NCBI GenBank assembly: GCA_947034895.1
Contig: OX344764.1
Coordinates: 17,174,001 to 17,238,000 of the forward strand
Source: Rhytidiadelphus loreus
Taxonomy: Eukaryota > Streptophyta > Bryopsida > Hypnales > Hylocomiaceae
Length of the DNA: 64,000 nt
Direction of reading: 5' to 3'
The notes below the pieces were generated by a model, which saw only the letters and a program-made list of their open reading frames with translations, ran no database searches and was not told the DNA's origin. Numbering within the stretch: the stretch's first letter is position 1; each line of letters begins with the position of its first letter. Below, one piece after another: positions 1 through 12,430 of this stretch. The position numbers and the translations under genes are program-made.

Positions 1-284
1 GTTGAATTATGACAACTCAATGCAAAATTGGAGTTGAAATAGTTGGAATTGGGTTGAAACTTACAATTTTATGAACTCAATAAATACTACTAAGCAATTT
101 TTATATATGGCAAAAGGTTCATTCATTATTTCACAATCACTTAATCCCTTAAGGACTAGGCGTTCAAATTTTGAACAATAGATTAATGCAAAATAATTAG
201 ACTATGCACATAAAAATGTATTTTTTCATCCATCAATTTTATTTTGAGATTCTTGGGTTGGTTTTTTAACATTTGTACAACATT
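1..284. other. AT-rich gene-free stretch
   Basis: No coding similarity, RNA gene or clear repeat boundary is visible here. The base composition is the AT-rich background of the window. Confidence 0.4.
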
Positions 285-542
285 ACATGGGGTTCAACCT
301 TGTGGGAGGGCCGTTTCAGACTGTTCCCGCTGTTGGGAACTAGCCTGAATTGCTTGGAAAAAATATTAATTAAAAAAATATTAAAATAAAAATATTAAAA
401 TATTAAAATAAATAAATATTTTTAACATTTGCTGATGTGGTTGACTTTCAACTACATCAGCATCCTGCGTGGCAGAGTTCCCAGCATTTGGGAACGCTAG
501 GGAACTCACAGCCCTCTGTTGCAACTGAATCCCATCTAATGT
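285..542. mobile_element. MITE-like element of a GGGAAC-rich family
   Basis: The ends are imperfect inverted repeats: the left reads ACATGGGGTTCAACC and the complement of the right reads ACATTAGATGGGATTCA. Inside each end lie paired GTTCCC/GGGAAC words, and the centre is AT-rich with an ATTAAAATA-type run. The same layout recurs near 22669, 25430, 47582, 56393 and 61700, so this looks like a dispersed non-coding family. Superfamily is not assigned. Confidence 0.4.
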
Positions 543-804
543 ATTGGTTCTAAAGAGTTTGCTTCACAAATATTCTATAATTCAAAGGATCATGGTAGTT
601 CTAGCCTTAAAAGTAGAATTTTCAAAAAAATGACCCTTCAAAAATTACTTTAATACAAAATCAAAATCAAAATCTTCAAAAAACACTATAATGAGAACTT
701 GAAAATTTGAACTTAATGGAAAAAAATCTTAATAAATCATGAGTATTAAATCTACAATTGATTTTAGAAATCAAATTTAATTGAAGAATATTGGTTAGTA
801 TAGT

Positions 805-1647
805 ACACTAAAAAGGGTATTTAGTATTGGCAACACTATTTGCGAACCATGACACTAAATATCATTTACCCTACTAAAGTAAGTAACACTAAATGTAATT
901 TCTAACACTAAAAGTACTCTATGGTAAATCTGAAATATGAAGAGGTTTACATTTAGTGTTAGAAGGTAAAAAAAGAATTTGGAAAGAAAAAGATTAAAGA
1001 CAAGGAAAATGATGGAAGGAGTAGAAAATGTGGAAAACATGTGTAGAAACTTGTTGTAAGTGTCGGGGTGTGCAAGTGCTCGGTGGGGCGTCGGCCATGG
1101 TGGATTCCTAAAATGGGAAGCAAAAGATCAGCAAAAATGTCGACAGGTCGCTGGGAAGATGAGTAAAAAAAATAAAGGTCGACGGATCAATGAATAGGGG
1201 AAAACAAACCTGGATGTAACCGAAATTGCAGCAACTAGGAGCGATGGAGCAAGCAGGAGCGGGAATAGGCGGAAGATTCAAACCGCTCACAGGAGGCAGG
1301 AATGCGGGAGTATAAACCGTCCCCACCCACAAAAAATTCACTCACTCAAGGAATTGTAAGTGCGGAGAAGCAGGATAGCAACAGAGGAGAAGAAGCCAAG
1401 CTGTAGGTAAGGTAACCAAGTCGGAATGGAAGAGAGGCCCAAAAGGTAACATACAAGGTAAGGTCACAGAAGCAGATTGCAAAGGAAGTCCAGGGAAGAA
1501 GTCCAAGGAAGGAGATAACAAAAGTGAAGACAACACAAAGGCGGCGCATTGAAGTTTAGCACTACACTAATCGTCCTAAAATTGACATTTAGTGTAGGGT
1601 GGTAATTACACTAAATGTAATCCAACACTAAATACCCTTTTTAGTGT
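805..1647. mobile_element. CACTA-like non-autonomous transposon
   Basis: The left end reads ACACTAAAAAGGGTATTTAG and the complement of the right end (about 1620-1647) is nearly the same, continuing into TGTTGG. Several sub-terminal copies of CACTAAATGT sit inside both ends, as in CACTA (CMC) elements. A 3-bp AGT flanks each side if the element starts at A805; starting at C806 leaves only TA. The interior (about 1070-1550) is more GC-rich and has short open frames without recognisable domains. No transposase is seen. Confidence 0.6.
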
Positions 1648-2062
1648 AGTTGATCTAACAAAAGATATAATCTATGGATCATATCTTACAACTATTGTTT
1701 GAATTATCATTATATTCTTCTTCTCAATTGCATTTTATAAAACATCTTCACAATTTTGAAAATCTAGACTATCTCCTAGTACTTATAGGATTAAGGGATA
1801 AAATTTTAGATTATCCAACAATCTCCAAATCCTCAATCCACATGTATACAACTAACTAGATAATATTGTATCCAATGTTAGGGTCAACATTCCTTGCCAA
1901 ATAATTAGTTAGAGTTGCCGGAAAATGTGATTCGGTAAATGCTTAGAAATAAAGATATCCTTTTTCAACTATTTTTTGATAAATCCCAAAAGATTCAACA
2001 TTTACTCTAGAAATATTTTTTACTCACCTAGAGGAGTTCTCAATAGGATTAGTATACTACCG
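1648..2062. other. Gene-free spacer
   Basis: AT-rich sequence between the CACTA-like element and the hairpin. A 61-codon open frame near 1674 has no recognisable feature. Nothing else is supported. Confidence 0.3.
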
Positions 2063-2505
2063 CTCCAAATATAACTCTATCCTTTCACTACTTTATAATT
2101 AGAACTTGAAATTCTTATCATTAGAAGTACATTCAAAAGTACTTTGAATAGGTTCAACAAAACTCAAATTTAGACATTGAACAATGAAAATAAACCACTT
2201 CAAAATCATACTAAAAGACAAAATCTATAGAGGTCTTGGCAAATCATGCTTACCAATGCAAAATTTGGCCAACATCATAACATTCCGGTGTGCAATTGCT
2301 TAATTTTGACATTGGTAACTATGATTTGCCAAGACCTCTATAAATTTTGTATTTTAGTGTGCTTTTGAAGAAATTTATTTTTATAGTTCAATATCTAAAT
2401 TTGAGTTTTGATATACCTATTCAAAAGACTTTTCCATGAACTTCCAATGATAAAATATTCCAAATTATAATTATAAAGCAATGAAAAGTTAGATTTATAT
2501 TTGGT
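2063..2505. repeat. Long inverted repeat (hairpin), arms about 200 bp
   Basis: The left arm (about 2063-2265) and right arm (about 2302-2505) are reverse complements at roughly 80-85% by eye, with a loop of about 36 bp. The best block is TAGAGGTCTTGGCAAATCAT at 2228-2247, matched in reverse complement at 2322-2341. The right arm stops about 20 bp before a TTAA-flanked element. A transcript would fold into a long hairpin. It may be a fold-back element or a small-RNA source; no function can be assigned. Confidence 0.65.
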
Positions 2506-2529
2506 GGATTTATTGACTGGTCCCCTTAA

Positions 2530-3442
2530 CCCCTAAAGTTCCTTGACTATATTTTCACCAAAAATGCTCCAAAAATGCCATTTCTAATATAAGTACCAAA
2601 TTTTAGGAAAAGAAAACATTTTTGGTCACAAGTAACTGTAGGATCTTATAGTATGCTGGTTACAAAAGATGTGGAAAAAATTTCAGAAATTTCCACCATA
2701 TGGATTGCAAGATATGAGCATTCAAATTCACTAAAATCATTTTTTTGGCTGTGTGAAAAACATGGTAGTTGTTGCGCTTCACAAGCTCACTTTTCTATGG
2801 GAAAATGTCCAAAATGGTGGTGCTTCTTTGGATTCTTTTTCCTAGACAAGTTGGCAGCATGCTTAAAAAATTTCACATCATTTGGAATTGTACATATAGG
2901 AAAAAAATAGTAAGTAGAAAGAAGTAGAGAATGATTTGAAATACAAAATTGTTAAGAATTTAGTTATGGAATTGAAAAATGCCATTCCCAATCGTTGCAA
3001 TGTTGTAATAAACAATCTACATCCTATAATTTATTTATTTTCAAAAAATATGATAAAGAACTTCAAAGTTTGTTTTAGATTAAAGATTCCATAATTGCTC
3101 GCAAACTAAAACTCCTCATAAATTTTGACTCATTGATCAAAATGAAATGATTCAAAGTTTTCTGCGTATATATAACTTAAGAATATTAATCTCAAATTTT
3201 TGTTTTAAAGAAAAGTGCTTTTTTTTAATCTGCTCGAACTACCCGACTATGGAAAAAAGTAACATATTAGGCCATAACTTTTGACTCATATTTTCAAATG
3301 TCATAAAATTTAGTGCATATGAAAGATATTTCTCATCCCCACCTTCTATTAAAATTTCAACCTAAATTATACAAATCTCTTGTCACAAGTCCCTACCCAA
3401 AATTTATATATTGCCCTCAAATGCATGCTAGTCCTTGAGGGG
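2530..3442. mobile_element. TTAA-flanked inverted-repeat element (piggyBac-like), family 2
   Basis: TTAA sits at 2526-2529 and 3443-3446. The left end is CCCCTAAAGTTCCTTGA and the right end finishes TCCTTGAGGGG, a short imperfect inverted repeat. The interior matches the element at 6411-7363 in opposite orientation. An 85-codon open frame (2653-2910, +) has a partner in that second copy. No transposase domain is visible, so it would be non-autonomous. Confidence 0.6.
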
Positions 3443-3446
3443 TTAA

Positions 3447-4863
3447 AGATGCCCAAAGAACATCACCACCAATTGCGTTGCAACCAATTAAGGCAACATT
3501 TGGTAGCAAGGCACTTATTGCCACGCCAGATGTGACAGTGCATTGAAGCCTTGATGCTCTACACCAACCACCATTTTTTCCTTTCATCACACACCTCATG
3601 AGCCTCCACGTCTTCCATTGAGGCCTAGTCAAAATTGACCAAGTTAACATAAGTGTAAAACAACCCTCTATAAGGCCCTTCTCTGTCGAGCTCATGTGGA
3701 AGTGACTAGAGGAATGACAAAACTTGTAGCGTGAAGGTGTATTGGTGTGGAACCGTTTGTCACCATGACAGAAGTCTGTATTCGCAATAGCTTAAGCATT
3801 TTCAACCCATACATAGGGCACGGGAAATTCATTGAGAAATTGAGTTCAATGTGTTTAAACATAAAGATGAGGAAGAATTGAAAATCCCCCCAAAGAACAT
3901 TTTTATTATTCAATATAAATGTGGATTTTTCATTCGGATCCATTCCAGTTGTATAGACTCCCCTATTACGAGAACAAAGAAGAAAGAGAGATGAGTGAAG
4001 GTACAAACAAAGAATCTTTTTCAATGAACAGTGCATCCAAATATTGTCTATAATAAGGCACCCTATACAACCATCGTGGGGGCTGTGTGAAATAGGTACT
4101 TCTACTTTTAAACAAGTGGGACAAGGCTGGAGTAGTGAGCGTTTGCCAAGGCCACCTGACCATCCTAGCTCTATGAGTCTATGGCCCCCCACTCCTCAAA
4201 GTTTATTTTTGGATTTTATTGACACATGTCCATCCCTACTCCACTTACTTGAAAATACAAAAAAAACTTGTGAAATTTTATGTCTCCACTTGCATGCAGG
4301 CATGCAAATTAAAGTGCAAGGAGGTGGTCGGTGCGGAATCCACTGCTGTTGGTTATTAATTTTTGTCTCTAAAATAAAATAAAATAACAATAATAATAAT
4401 CCATCGTGGATGGATTGCGCCTTCCCAAGCCATCACCTTAGCTGCGTAATTTCAGTGTCCTGGCAATTTGTACTGAAAATCAGAGATCTCTCTTGTTTCG
4501 GGAAACTCGGTTTGGCCACTTCTCAATGCTGGATGTTATGGTAGTCTGCTCTTAAAGCGCCCGTTTAAGGACTGGTCTGCCTTTCAGACGGTTCCTAGAT
4601 GCATGAACTTATTTTTCCTTATTTTTCACTTGAAGAAAAATTGTTGTGGAATCTAACCCAAGTGGTTTCATATTTTTTGGAGCATTTTTGAATTACTTAT
4701 GGATTTCTAAAGAATTTTGCCATAGGTAACTATTTTTTTATCAATAGACCTTACAAAACCCATACATGCAGAGTCTGAAAAAAGATATGGCTTCACCAAA
4801 AACATACATTGTGGCATGTAGAAAGTAATAGACAAAGTTCCAAAATACGACCTTTATTGAACT
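3447..4863. other. Gene-free region with unrecognised open frames
   Basis: This stretch is somewhat less AT-rich than its surroundings. It has overlapping open frames on the minus strand (about 3417-3695 and 3692-4192, the longer 166 codons) with no recognisable domain. It may be an old repeat. Near 4530 a GGTAGTCTGCTC motif matches the terminus of the MITE at 13442-13745, so a fragment of that family is present. Confidence 0.3.
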
Positions 4864-4867
4864 TAAC

Positions 4868-5270
4868 TCATAAAGGGCCAAGTCCTCTTCTTCTTTTTTT
4901 GACAAAAATCACTCGAAATTGCCATTTTGGCTGCATTCATCCAAGGAAAAAAAAAATCTAATTAAAAAATCTAACCATAGGATCTTGTAATATACTTGGA
5001 TGAGATCATGTGATAAAAAATTTATGAAGTTTGACCATACATATTGGAAGATACTAGCATTCAAAGTTGTAGGGGAAAAGCTTTTTTGAATTCAAGTAAA
5101 CATTTCAGAAATGGATCCACCTTCGCTCTTATTCCATCCACTACCAAAGTATAAAGGAACATTTGACAAATGCTCAACCGCTTTGATAACATTGACAAAA
5201 CATTGACAAAACATTCAATGCTTACAACATATCCATTTTCCAACCTCTTAATGTCCATTTCAGACCCTAG
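4868..5270. mobile_element. Truncated family-1 TTAA element
   Basis: After TTAA at 4864-4867 the sequence follows the left half of the element at 5287-6211, including the TAGGATCTT and GCATTCAAAGTTG blocks, with many substitutions. No right terminus is found before the next element starts at 5287, so this copy is truncated and older. Confidence 0.5.
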
Positions 5271-5286
5271 CTAGGGATGGTCTTAA

Positions 5287-6211
5287 CCCCTAAAGTCCCA
5301 AGGCCATTTTTCTGTCAAAAACCACTCAAAACTGCCATTTCTACTGCGTTAGTCCAAAATAACAAAAAAAAAACTTTTTTTGGAACTGAACCGTAGGATC
5401 TTAAACTTTACTTGTTTTAGATCATGTGGTAAAAATTTCATGAAGTTGAATCGTAAAGATTGAGAGATAGGAGCATTCAAAGTTGAAAAAACAAGTTTCT
5501 CTGAACACTAGACTGCAATTTTAGATGACTTTGATCTCTATTTTTGGAAAAAAATTACACTGTGGAGTTTGAATTTATAATTTATTGTGTTGAAGAATTG
5601 AGTTGGGAGTCTAGGAAAAAAATTTCAAAAAATAACTACTTGATTTTCATACTTCAAAAAATTGTCAAGTAGAAGTAGGTCCAAGATTGAAAGAAAAACT
5701 AAATTTTTAATAGCTTTTAGATGGGATTGAAATACAATAATCCCAATGGTGAGATTGTTTTAACAAGCAAATTTAACCTTTTCAAAAAAAAAAATTTGAA
5801 AAAATTTGAAAATTGCATTCTGAGATGAATCCTACAAGTGTTTTTTTCCAAAAAGATGCTTAGATTGCCCGAAAAATAAGATTGTTCATAACTTTCACAT
5901 CACTAATCAAAGTGGAATGAATCAAAGCTTTAAGATGTAGACAAAAACATTATCTTTGAGAAAAAAAAATTTTAAAATTTATTTTGAATTTTTGCAATAT
6001 TTTTTGTGTTGCCCGCCGAGTTCAGTTTCAGGCTTTTTGTGGTATAACTTTTGCTTCCGGGCACCAATTGAAATAAAAATTATATTCTCACAAAGCTTAT
6101 TGTATTTTCTATCTTCAAAAAAAGTTTCAAAAAATTAGGGTAAAATTCCAGCCCATAGGAACCTGCCCGAATTCCAAATTGTCCCCCGAGGGGACAATGG
6201 GACTTTAGAGG
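5287..6211. mobile_element. TTAA-flanked inverted-repeat element, family 1 (925 bp)
   Basis: TTAA flanks both sides (5283-5286 and 6212-6215). The ends are CCCCTAAAGTCCCA and TGGGACTTTAGAGG, an inverted repeat with one mismatch. Next to the right end is a 21-bp palindrome (6178-6198, ATTGTCC...GGGACAAT). The copy at 22918-23842 has exactly the same length in opposite orientation and looks roughly 95% identical in the blocks compared by eye. No long open frame exists, so the element is non-autonomous. TTAA duplication with C-rich termini is the piggyBac pattern. Confidence 0.75.
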
Positions 6212-6410
6212 TTAAGAATAGGGTCGGAATTACAGCAGACAACCATGCATGACATTGTTATCCAGCCGAAGGGAGCCAATCCATTTCTGACCACTTTTTA
6301 AGCAACTACGCATGCATGTAGCGTGGGTTTATTGAGTGGGAATTTTTTTTCCCATGTACCAAAATAGAGTTTGGAAGGTCTCCAAACTTTTTCAGATATT
6401 TTTTGGTTAA

Positions 6411-7363
6411 CCCCTAAATGTTCAAACAACGTTTTTTGCAACAAAGCAATTTCAAGCAGGTTACTACAAACGGAATTTTTATTTTTTTTCTTTGGAAATT
6501 TCACACAATGTGTGCCTGAGGATTAGCTTTAAGGCCCAACCGTTTTCATAACTTTTGACTACATAGTTCAAAAGTTACTGCATGATATGTAATTTTCAGT
6601 GTTTGGCGGGCAGCCCGAGCAGAAAAAAAAAAACTTCTTTGAAAATCACTTTTTAACAAAATAAAAATTTGAAATTTATTCTCTAGATTTTTACATATGT
6701 GGTAAGCTTTGAATCATTCCATTTTGATTAATGAGATGAAAGTTATGAGGAGTTTTAGTTTGGGTTAGTTTGTGGGTAGTTATGGAAGCTCTGCTCTAAA
6801 ATAAACTTTGAAGTCCTCTATTTAACGCAATTTTAAATATTTTTGGAAAACAAAAACAAAAACAAAAAACAAGGTGTATATTAATTATTACAATATTACA
6901 ACCATTGAGATTGATATTATTCAAATCCATAAATAAATTGCTAACAATTTAGTATTTTTAATCATGCTCTACTTCTTTCTACTTACTATTTTTTTCCTAT
7001 ATGTTGTACAATTCCAAATGATCTAAAAAATTTCAAGCATGTAGCCAATTTGACTTGAGGACTGAATCCAAAGAGTAACCACCATTTTGGACATTTTTTC
7101 ATACAAATGTGACCTTGTGAAGTGCAGCTGCCCGTATTTTCACAGGGCCAAAAAAGGATTTTTGTTACTTCAAACGTTAATATCTTGCAATCTACATGGT
7201 GGAAAATTCTGAAATTTTTTCCACATCTTTTCAAACTATTTTACTACAAGATCCTACGGTTACTTTTGTCCAGAAATGTTTTTCATCTAAATTTTGGTGC
7301 TTGTAAATGCAAGGGTAGTTTTGGAGCAATTTTGGTAAAAACATAGTCTCTAACATTTAGGGG
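6411..7363. mobile_element. TTAA-flanked inverted-repeat element, family 2 (953 bp)
   Basis: The left flank is TTAA (6407-6410) and the right flank TCAA (7364-7367), one change from TTAA. The ends are CCCCTAAATGTT and AACATTTAGGGG, a perfect 12-bp inverted repeat. The interior is homologous to 2530-3442 in opposite orientation. An 82-codon open frame (6986-7234, -) lies in the homologous position to the frame in that copy; both contain KCPKWW. Confidence 0.7.
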
Positions 7364-7367
7364 TCAA

Positions 7368-8956
7368 AACACAATTATCATGAATTTTTTAGCAACAGAT
7401 TTTGTTCAACCCGTACTAGTCATATAGGTCTTCCTATTTCTGATCAAGGGTTGGTTGCAAAATCAACCAAGGGTTGATTGCAATATCGAAAGACTTGTAG
7501 CCAATTATATTGCACCACGACTGCACTGGGAACTATGCCATAACTAATCACTATTCATCTCTACTACACGGAAAGAGAGCAACTACACTACCAAAATGGG
7601 GGGCTGATCAGGAATGGGTTGGCTCCCATAAACCATTCTCCCATGGAAGAGGGATAATGCCTCCTATATGCCTCAAACTTAGTTATATTCATCCATAGGG
7701 AATCATTGGATGACTGAAAAGTTGCAACACTAATTTCATTGGTTGAGTGGAAGTTTGGAAGAAAGTCATTGGTTGGCTGGGAAGTTGCCATGCTTGGGAT
7801 TTCCACTTCCTATAGAAACAAAAAGGACCCCCTAACGTTGGTAAACAACGTCATGTAAAGTAGTCATACAAAATTGGCATTGTAGGGTGAATTTTATGTT
7901 CTGTAGGATAATTGTTAAAAATTTACCCCCTATTTTATATTGTATTAATTCTATGTTTTTCACCTCTCTACTTGAATTTCGGGCCTCTGATTCCAAATAT
8001 AAATTCAAGGTTTCAAAATTTTATCATGGGTGGCAAATTAAAAATTCTTGTGCATTTCCTAGGGATAAATTCACTCTACATAGGCCACTTCAATGTCTTG
8101 CCTTGTCAACCAAAGTTTCTTTGGGGAAATAGTAATTGTAACAATTCTTCACCCCACCCCCCAAACAAAACCATGTTCTCAACCCTAAAAGGACATCACT
8201 GCCTCCTCCCCCCTCACATATGCCCAACACAACTCAGGCTAGGTGATTTTGTAACCCTTAACCTTGGAATGTTGTGTTGATCATTGTGGAAATCATCCTT
8301 TTGGGTACTATGTAAATCATTTTGCTTGAAAAAATAAAGAGAAGTCAAATTATTGTGTAAGTCCTCTCCTTTTTACATAAAATTCAAATGATGAACTTGT
8401 GCACTTCTATCTTACATAAAAGGATTCTTTGTCATCCATAAGACACTTAGTATCCACGGTGGCATTACAAGGTTAAAAAACTGATTCCATGTTCCTTGTT
8501 TGGTCAAACTTCATTAGTTTTCTATATTAAAATACAACTTTCAAAATTTTAATATTTTCTCCATGAAATAACGTATATTCAAAATTTCATTTCATTTTTT
8601 CATAATTTAAAAAAATTAAATAATTTCAATATGATTCTTTTAAAGTATTTATTTGTAAAAATCATAGTAATAATTTATTTTTACCAAATATTGGAGATGA
8701 TAGTAATAAAATTATGGTGTACTCCTTGAACTCATAGTGAGAGAATTTTGATAGAAAAGTTCAAAAGTGGTGTATTTTAAGCTTTCAAGAAACTATCTTC
8801 AAAGTACCACAAAAATTACAATTTTAACAATTTAGGAAAAAAATTAAGAAGAATAAAAAGTAGATTATCATAACTAAATTTTCTTAGTCAAGAACTATGT
8901 AAAATTCAGGTTTGACACTAAAACTCTACCCCTTGGGTAGGTTTGTCCTTTAAGGG
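7368..8956. other. Gene-free region with a dispersed repeat copy
   Basis: About 7880-8100 is a diverged copy of a repeat also present near 12480-12600 and 60330-60440; the shared segment includes ATCATGGGTGGCAAATTAAA. The rest is AT-rich and has no recognisable gene. The last bases read AAGGGTTAA immediately before the next element, so an older TTAA element may end at the same site. Confidence 0.4.
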
Positions 8957-8960
8957 TTAA

Positions 8961-9851
8961 CCCCTAAAGTCTGAAGGCCTTTTATTCATCAAATTCCACT
9001 CAAAAGTGCCATTTCTATTACAAAGTGCAACAAAATTTAAATTTTATTTTATTTACATATCTAATTGTAGGATCTTGCACTAATTAGCATTAAAATGTGT
9101 AGAAGAATTTTCAAAAACTTTGACCACAAGGATTGTAAGATATTATTTTTGCGTTTGAAGTGAAGAGAAGCTTTTTTTACTCCTTGTCTAACTAGATTTT
9201 CAAGCATTGAATCTTCTTAGCTTAAAATTTTTGCAATATCAATATTGAATTAAGAAAATTATATTGAAGAATTGAGTCAAAAGTCTAGGAAAAAAATTCA
9301 AAAACACAAACACACACTTGCTTTTCATTCTTTAAAAAATTGTTAAGTAGAAGTAGATGGAAGATTGACAAAAAATTTAAATTGTTAATAGGTCCAAGAT
9401 GGAATTGAAACACAATAATCTCAATAGTGAGATTGTTCTAGCAAACCAACTATATTGTGAAAATTGACCTCAATAATGAATCCTATAAATAATTTTTTCA
9501 AGAAAATGCTTAGATTGCGCAAAAAACAAAATTGTCTATAACATTCTCCTCTCTAGTCCAAATAAATGAATTCAATCTTTCCATGTAGACAAGAATACTC
9601 TCTATATGAAACAAAATTTTGAAGATTTTATTTTTGAATTTTTAGTGTTGCCCTATAGGTTTTGTTTGAGGTTTATTGTGGCATAACCTTTGTTCCTGGG
9701 CACCAATTCAAATAAAAATTATATTCCAAGAAAGATAATGTATTTTTGTATCTTCCAAAAAGAGATTAAAAAAATCACTACAAAAATTGAAACCGTAGGA
9801 ACCTACCTGAAATCCATTTTAGCCCTTGAAGGAACAATGGGACTTTAGGGG
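8961..9851. mobile_element. TTAA-flanked inverted-repeat element, family 1 (891 bp)
   Basis: TTAA at 8957-8960 and 9852-9855. The ends are CCCCTAAAGTCTGAAGG and CAATGGGACTTTAGGGG. The interior follows the 925-bp copies but is clearly more diverged, indicating an older insertion. There is no open frame of note. Confidence 0.7.
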
Positions 9852-9916
9852 TTAAGGCAATCAATTTGTGTTCATTTTACAACTTACATACTTTCTTGGA
9901 GTTTTCTTTTTTTGTA

Positions 9917-10483
9917 CTCCCTCCATCCCATAATGATCTTCTTGTTGGCTCTAATTTTTTGTCCCAAAATGATCTTCCTATTGCATTTGTGATGTTGTAA
10001 ATTGGTCAGATTCAATTTTTGATTGCTCTCTAGGATTAACAAAACAATTTTGAGGAACAGCTCCCCCTCCATCCATTCAATCATCAATCAAAAGACACAT
10101 GAAATGATTCAAGGGGTCAATGAACATTGTTCAATTTTATTTTTTGCATCTCTTTGAGTATTGTCTAATTGAAGGAGAAGAAACTTTTGGAGTCAATATT
10201 GAGGTCAACACATGGGCTTTGGCTTATTCTAAATGCCCATAAAATTATAACCTCACACTCAACAACTATATGCCCATTGGTGCTATTTAAAAATGCCCCA
10301 AAAATTATACTTTTCAATAATTTAAAATTGCACTTTGAAAAAGGCTTCTAAAGTCAATGTTTGCAGGACACTAAAAGTATACTAAACTCTACCTACCATG
10401 CAAAATGGGTCTTAAAAAAGTTATTTTTAGCCTAAATCTGGAACATTTTGCCAAATAAGAAGATCATTTGGGGACAGAGGGAG
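9917..10483. mobile_element. Stowaway-type MITE (Tc1/mariner-like), 567 bp
   Basis: The termini are CTCCCTCCATCCCATAATGA and the complement of a right end ending GGGGACAGAGGGAG, an inverted repeat of nearly 30 bp. TA flanks each side (9915-9916 and 10484-10485). CTCCCTCC termini with TA duplication define Stowaway elements. A short open frame at 10169-10351 is not meaningful. Confidence 0.8.
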
Positions 10484-10485
10484 TA

Positions 10486-12430
10486 TTACATATAGTTTCT
10501 TTTACGGATGTATTCTATATCATGTCAGTTATATGCTTGCAAAATTTTAGAAGTAGAAGAAGACTTTTGCACATATTGTCCCTTATACTATTTGAAGTTG
10601 CTTGCCATGTCCACAAAACTTTACTTAATATAACTTTTGATCCAAGCATCCAATCAAAAAGAACTATATCCTTGCAAAACGGTACATGTCTACACCTTGT
10701 ATCAAAATTTCATAAAGGTTCATTCAAAATCAATTTGGCAAGAACCTACCCAAATTTTCAATTGGTTGTTCTATGACCTTTTGATTCTTTAGGGATTAAA
10801 TCATTCAATCATCTTCCACCATGGAGTAAATTACAAGGTTTTAGTACTTAGAGTTTGGACATCAATGCCATATTATACCTACTCTCTTATTTAAAATACT
10901 TTAGTCACTAGACTACAAAAGAGTGTGAAAAAAATATAGGGGGAAGGTTTCTTATAGTATACATTTAGGTTCAATAGGGTGCAAGGAAAACTTTTTTTTG
11001 TATCATGTACTATCATTTGAGATGCTGGTAAACATCAATTGTAATTGAAATTGTTGGGCCTACGCAATGGCAATTATCAGTAGCTACAATCTATCTACAA
11101 AATATATCCTCTAAAATTCCTTGATTATTTTTTTCTAAAAAATATTCAACATTGACACTTTTAAGTGTATTGAGCACAATTGAAAAACAAAAACAATTTT
11201 CAAACTTTCAACCATACAAATTTGTACTAGACTACTATTGAAATGTGTAGAAAAAAATTAAAACTATTTAACAACATAGATTTCAAGATTATACATTTGA
11301 AGTTAGAAGAAAATAAAATTTGGGCCTTGCCCAAGAAGGGCAACATAGTTTGGCTCAATTTTGTGGAGAAGGAGGCACTATCTAACTTTCGACACTTGCA
11401 TGGATACTAGAAGTGTCTAACATATCCCAAATCTTCTTGCATCGAGAGCACATCCAAAGAAATGCAACTACATGAGCAAGATTTTAACTTTTTTTTGAGA
11501 ACTCATTTTTGGAAGAATCAAAATCCCATCAATCAATTCAAAGATTTCCTATTCTAAATCCAATACAAAAAAATGAAAAAATGAAAAATTTACAATAGAA
11601 TTTGAACTAGTGGTTCTAATGTTGTTCTAGAATTGCCATTTTTAGTGCATTAAGTGAAAATTGGAAAAAAAAAATTATTTATTTTCTACAAGACAACATT
11701 GACCTATACTACTAAGAGAATGTGTGGAAAAAAATTTAGTCCATTTAGATTCTTAGATTGCGAGATATAAGCGTTCAAAGTCAATGGGAAAAAAATTCAT
11801 AGCTTGCTTGACTCATTGACCAACTACTTTCCCTCTCTATTAGCACAATCATGTCAAAGCTAACTCTAAACTTTTTGGGCCCCATAACTTTTGAATCAAA
11901 CATTTCATTGGAAAAATAATTATATTTTCAAAATGCTTGCACAAATTCCCATCCTTGATTGAAAAAGTTCACTTTCATGCACTAAAAAATGACTTCATAT
12001 GAACCTTCCCAAGCTTTCAAAAATCTTTAAAGAAGCTCCATGGGGAATACAACCATTGTTGCCAAAGACTCCCAACAAAAAGTAATAGTATAGCAAAAAG
12101 TAATAGTATTGATCGCCGCTTGGCCTCATCAAAAGTTCAAAAGATGACGACCTTTTTCCACCCTTTTCACAAGATGTGTAGCCATCGATCATCTGCCAAA
12201 TTTATGATGCCAAATAAAAAGGACTAGTCTATACTCACCATAAATATTTGGTGTACGAACAAACTCTTCATTCCATCATGCGGACGGACCCCTAAAGAGC
12301 CCCACTGGAGTTTTTTTCTTCCATCTTTTGTCTTTCTATGTTATTCAGAACTTGTACTTCAGCATTTAATTCCAAATGGCAGTCCAGGAGACAGTTCCAA
12401 CAACAACACCAAACAAGCCAAAATTCCACC
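10486..12430. other. Gene-free region, decayed repeats
   Basis: A TTAA-element right end (CTTTAGGGATTAA) occurs near 10787-10799. Blocks around 11100-11320 and 11590-11960 carry the core words shared by the TTAA families (a short-motif context ending in GATTGCGAGATATAAGCG, then GTTCAAAG) but lack intact ends. No gene is supported. Confidence 0.35.

Noticed and set aside
3692..4192. 166-codon minus-strand open frame
   Set aside because: No recognisable domain, repeat-like neighbourhood and no splice context; more likely chance or old repeat.
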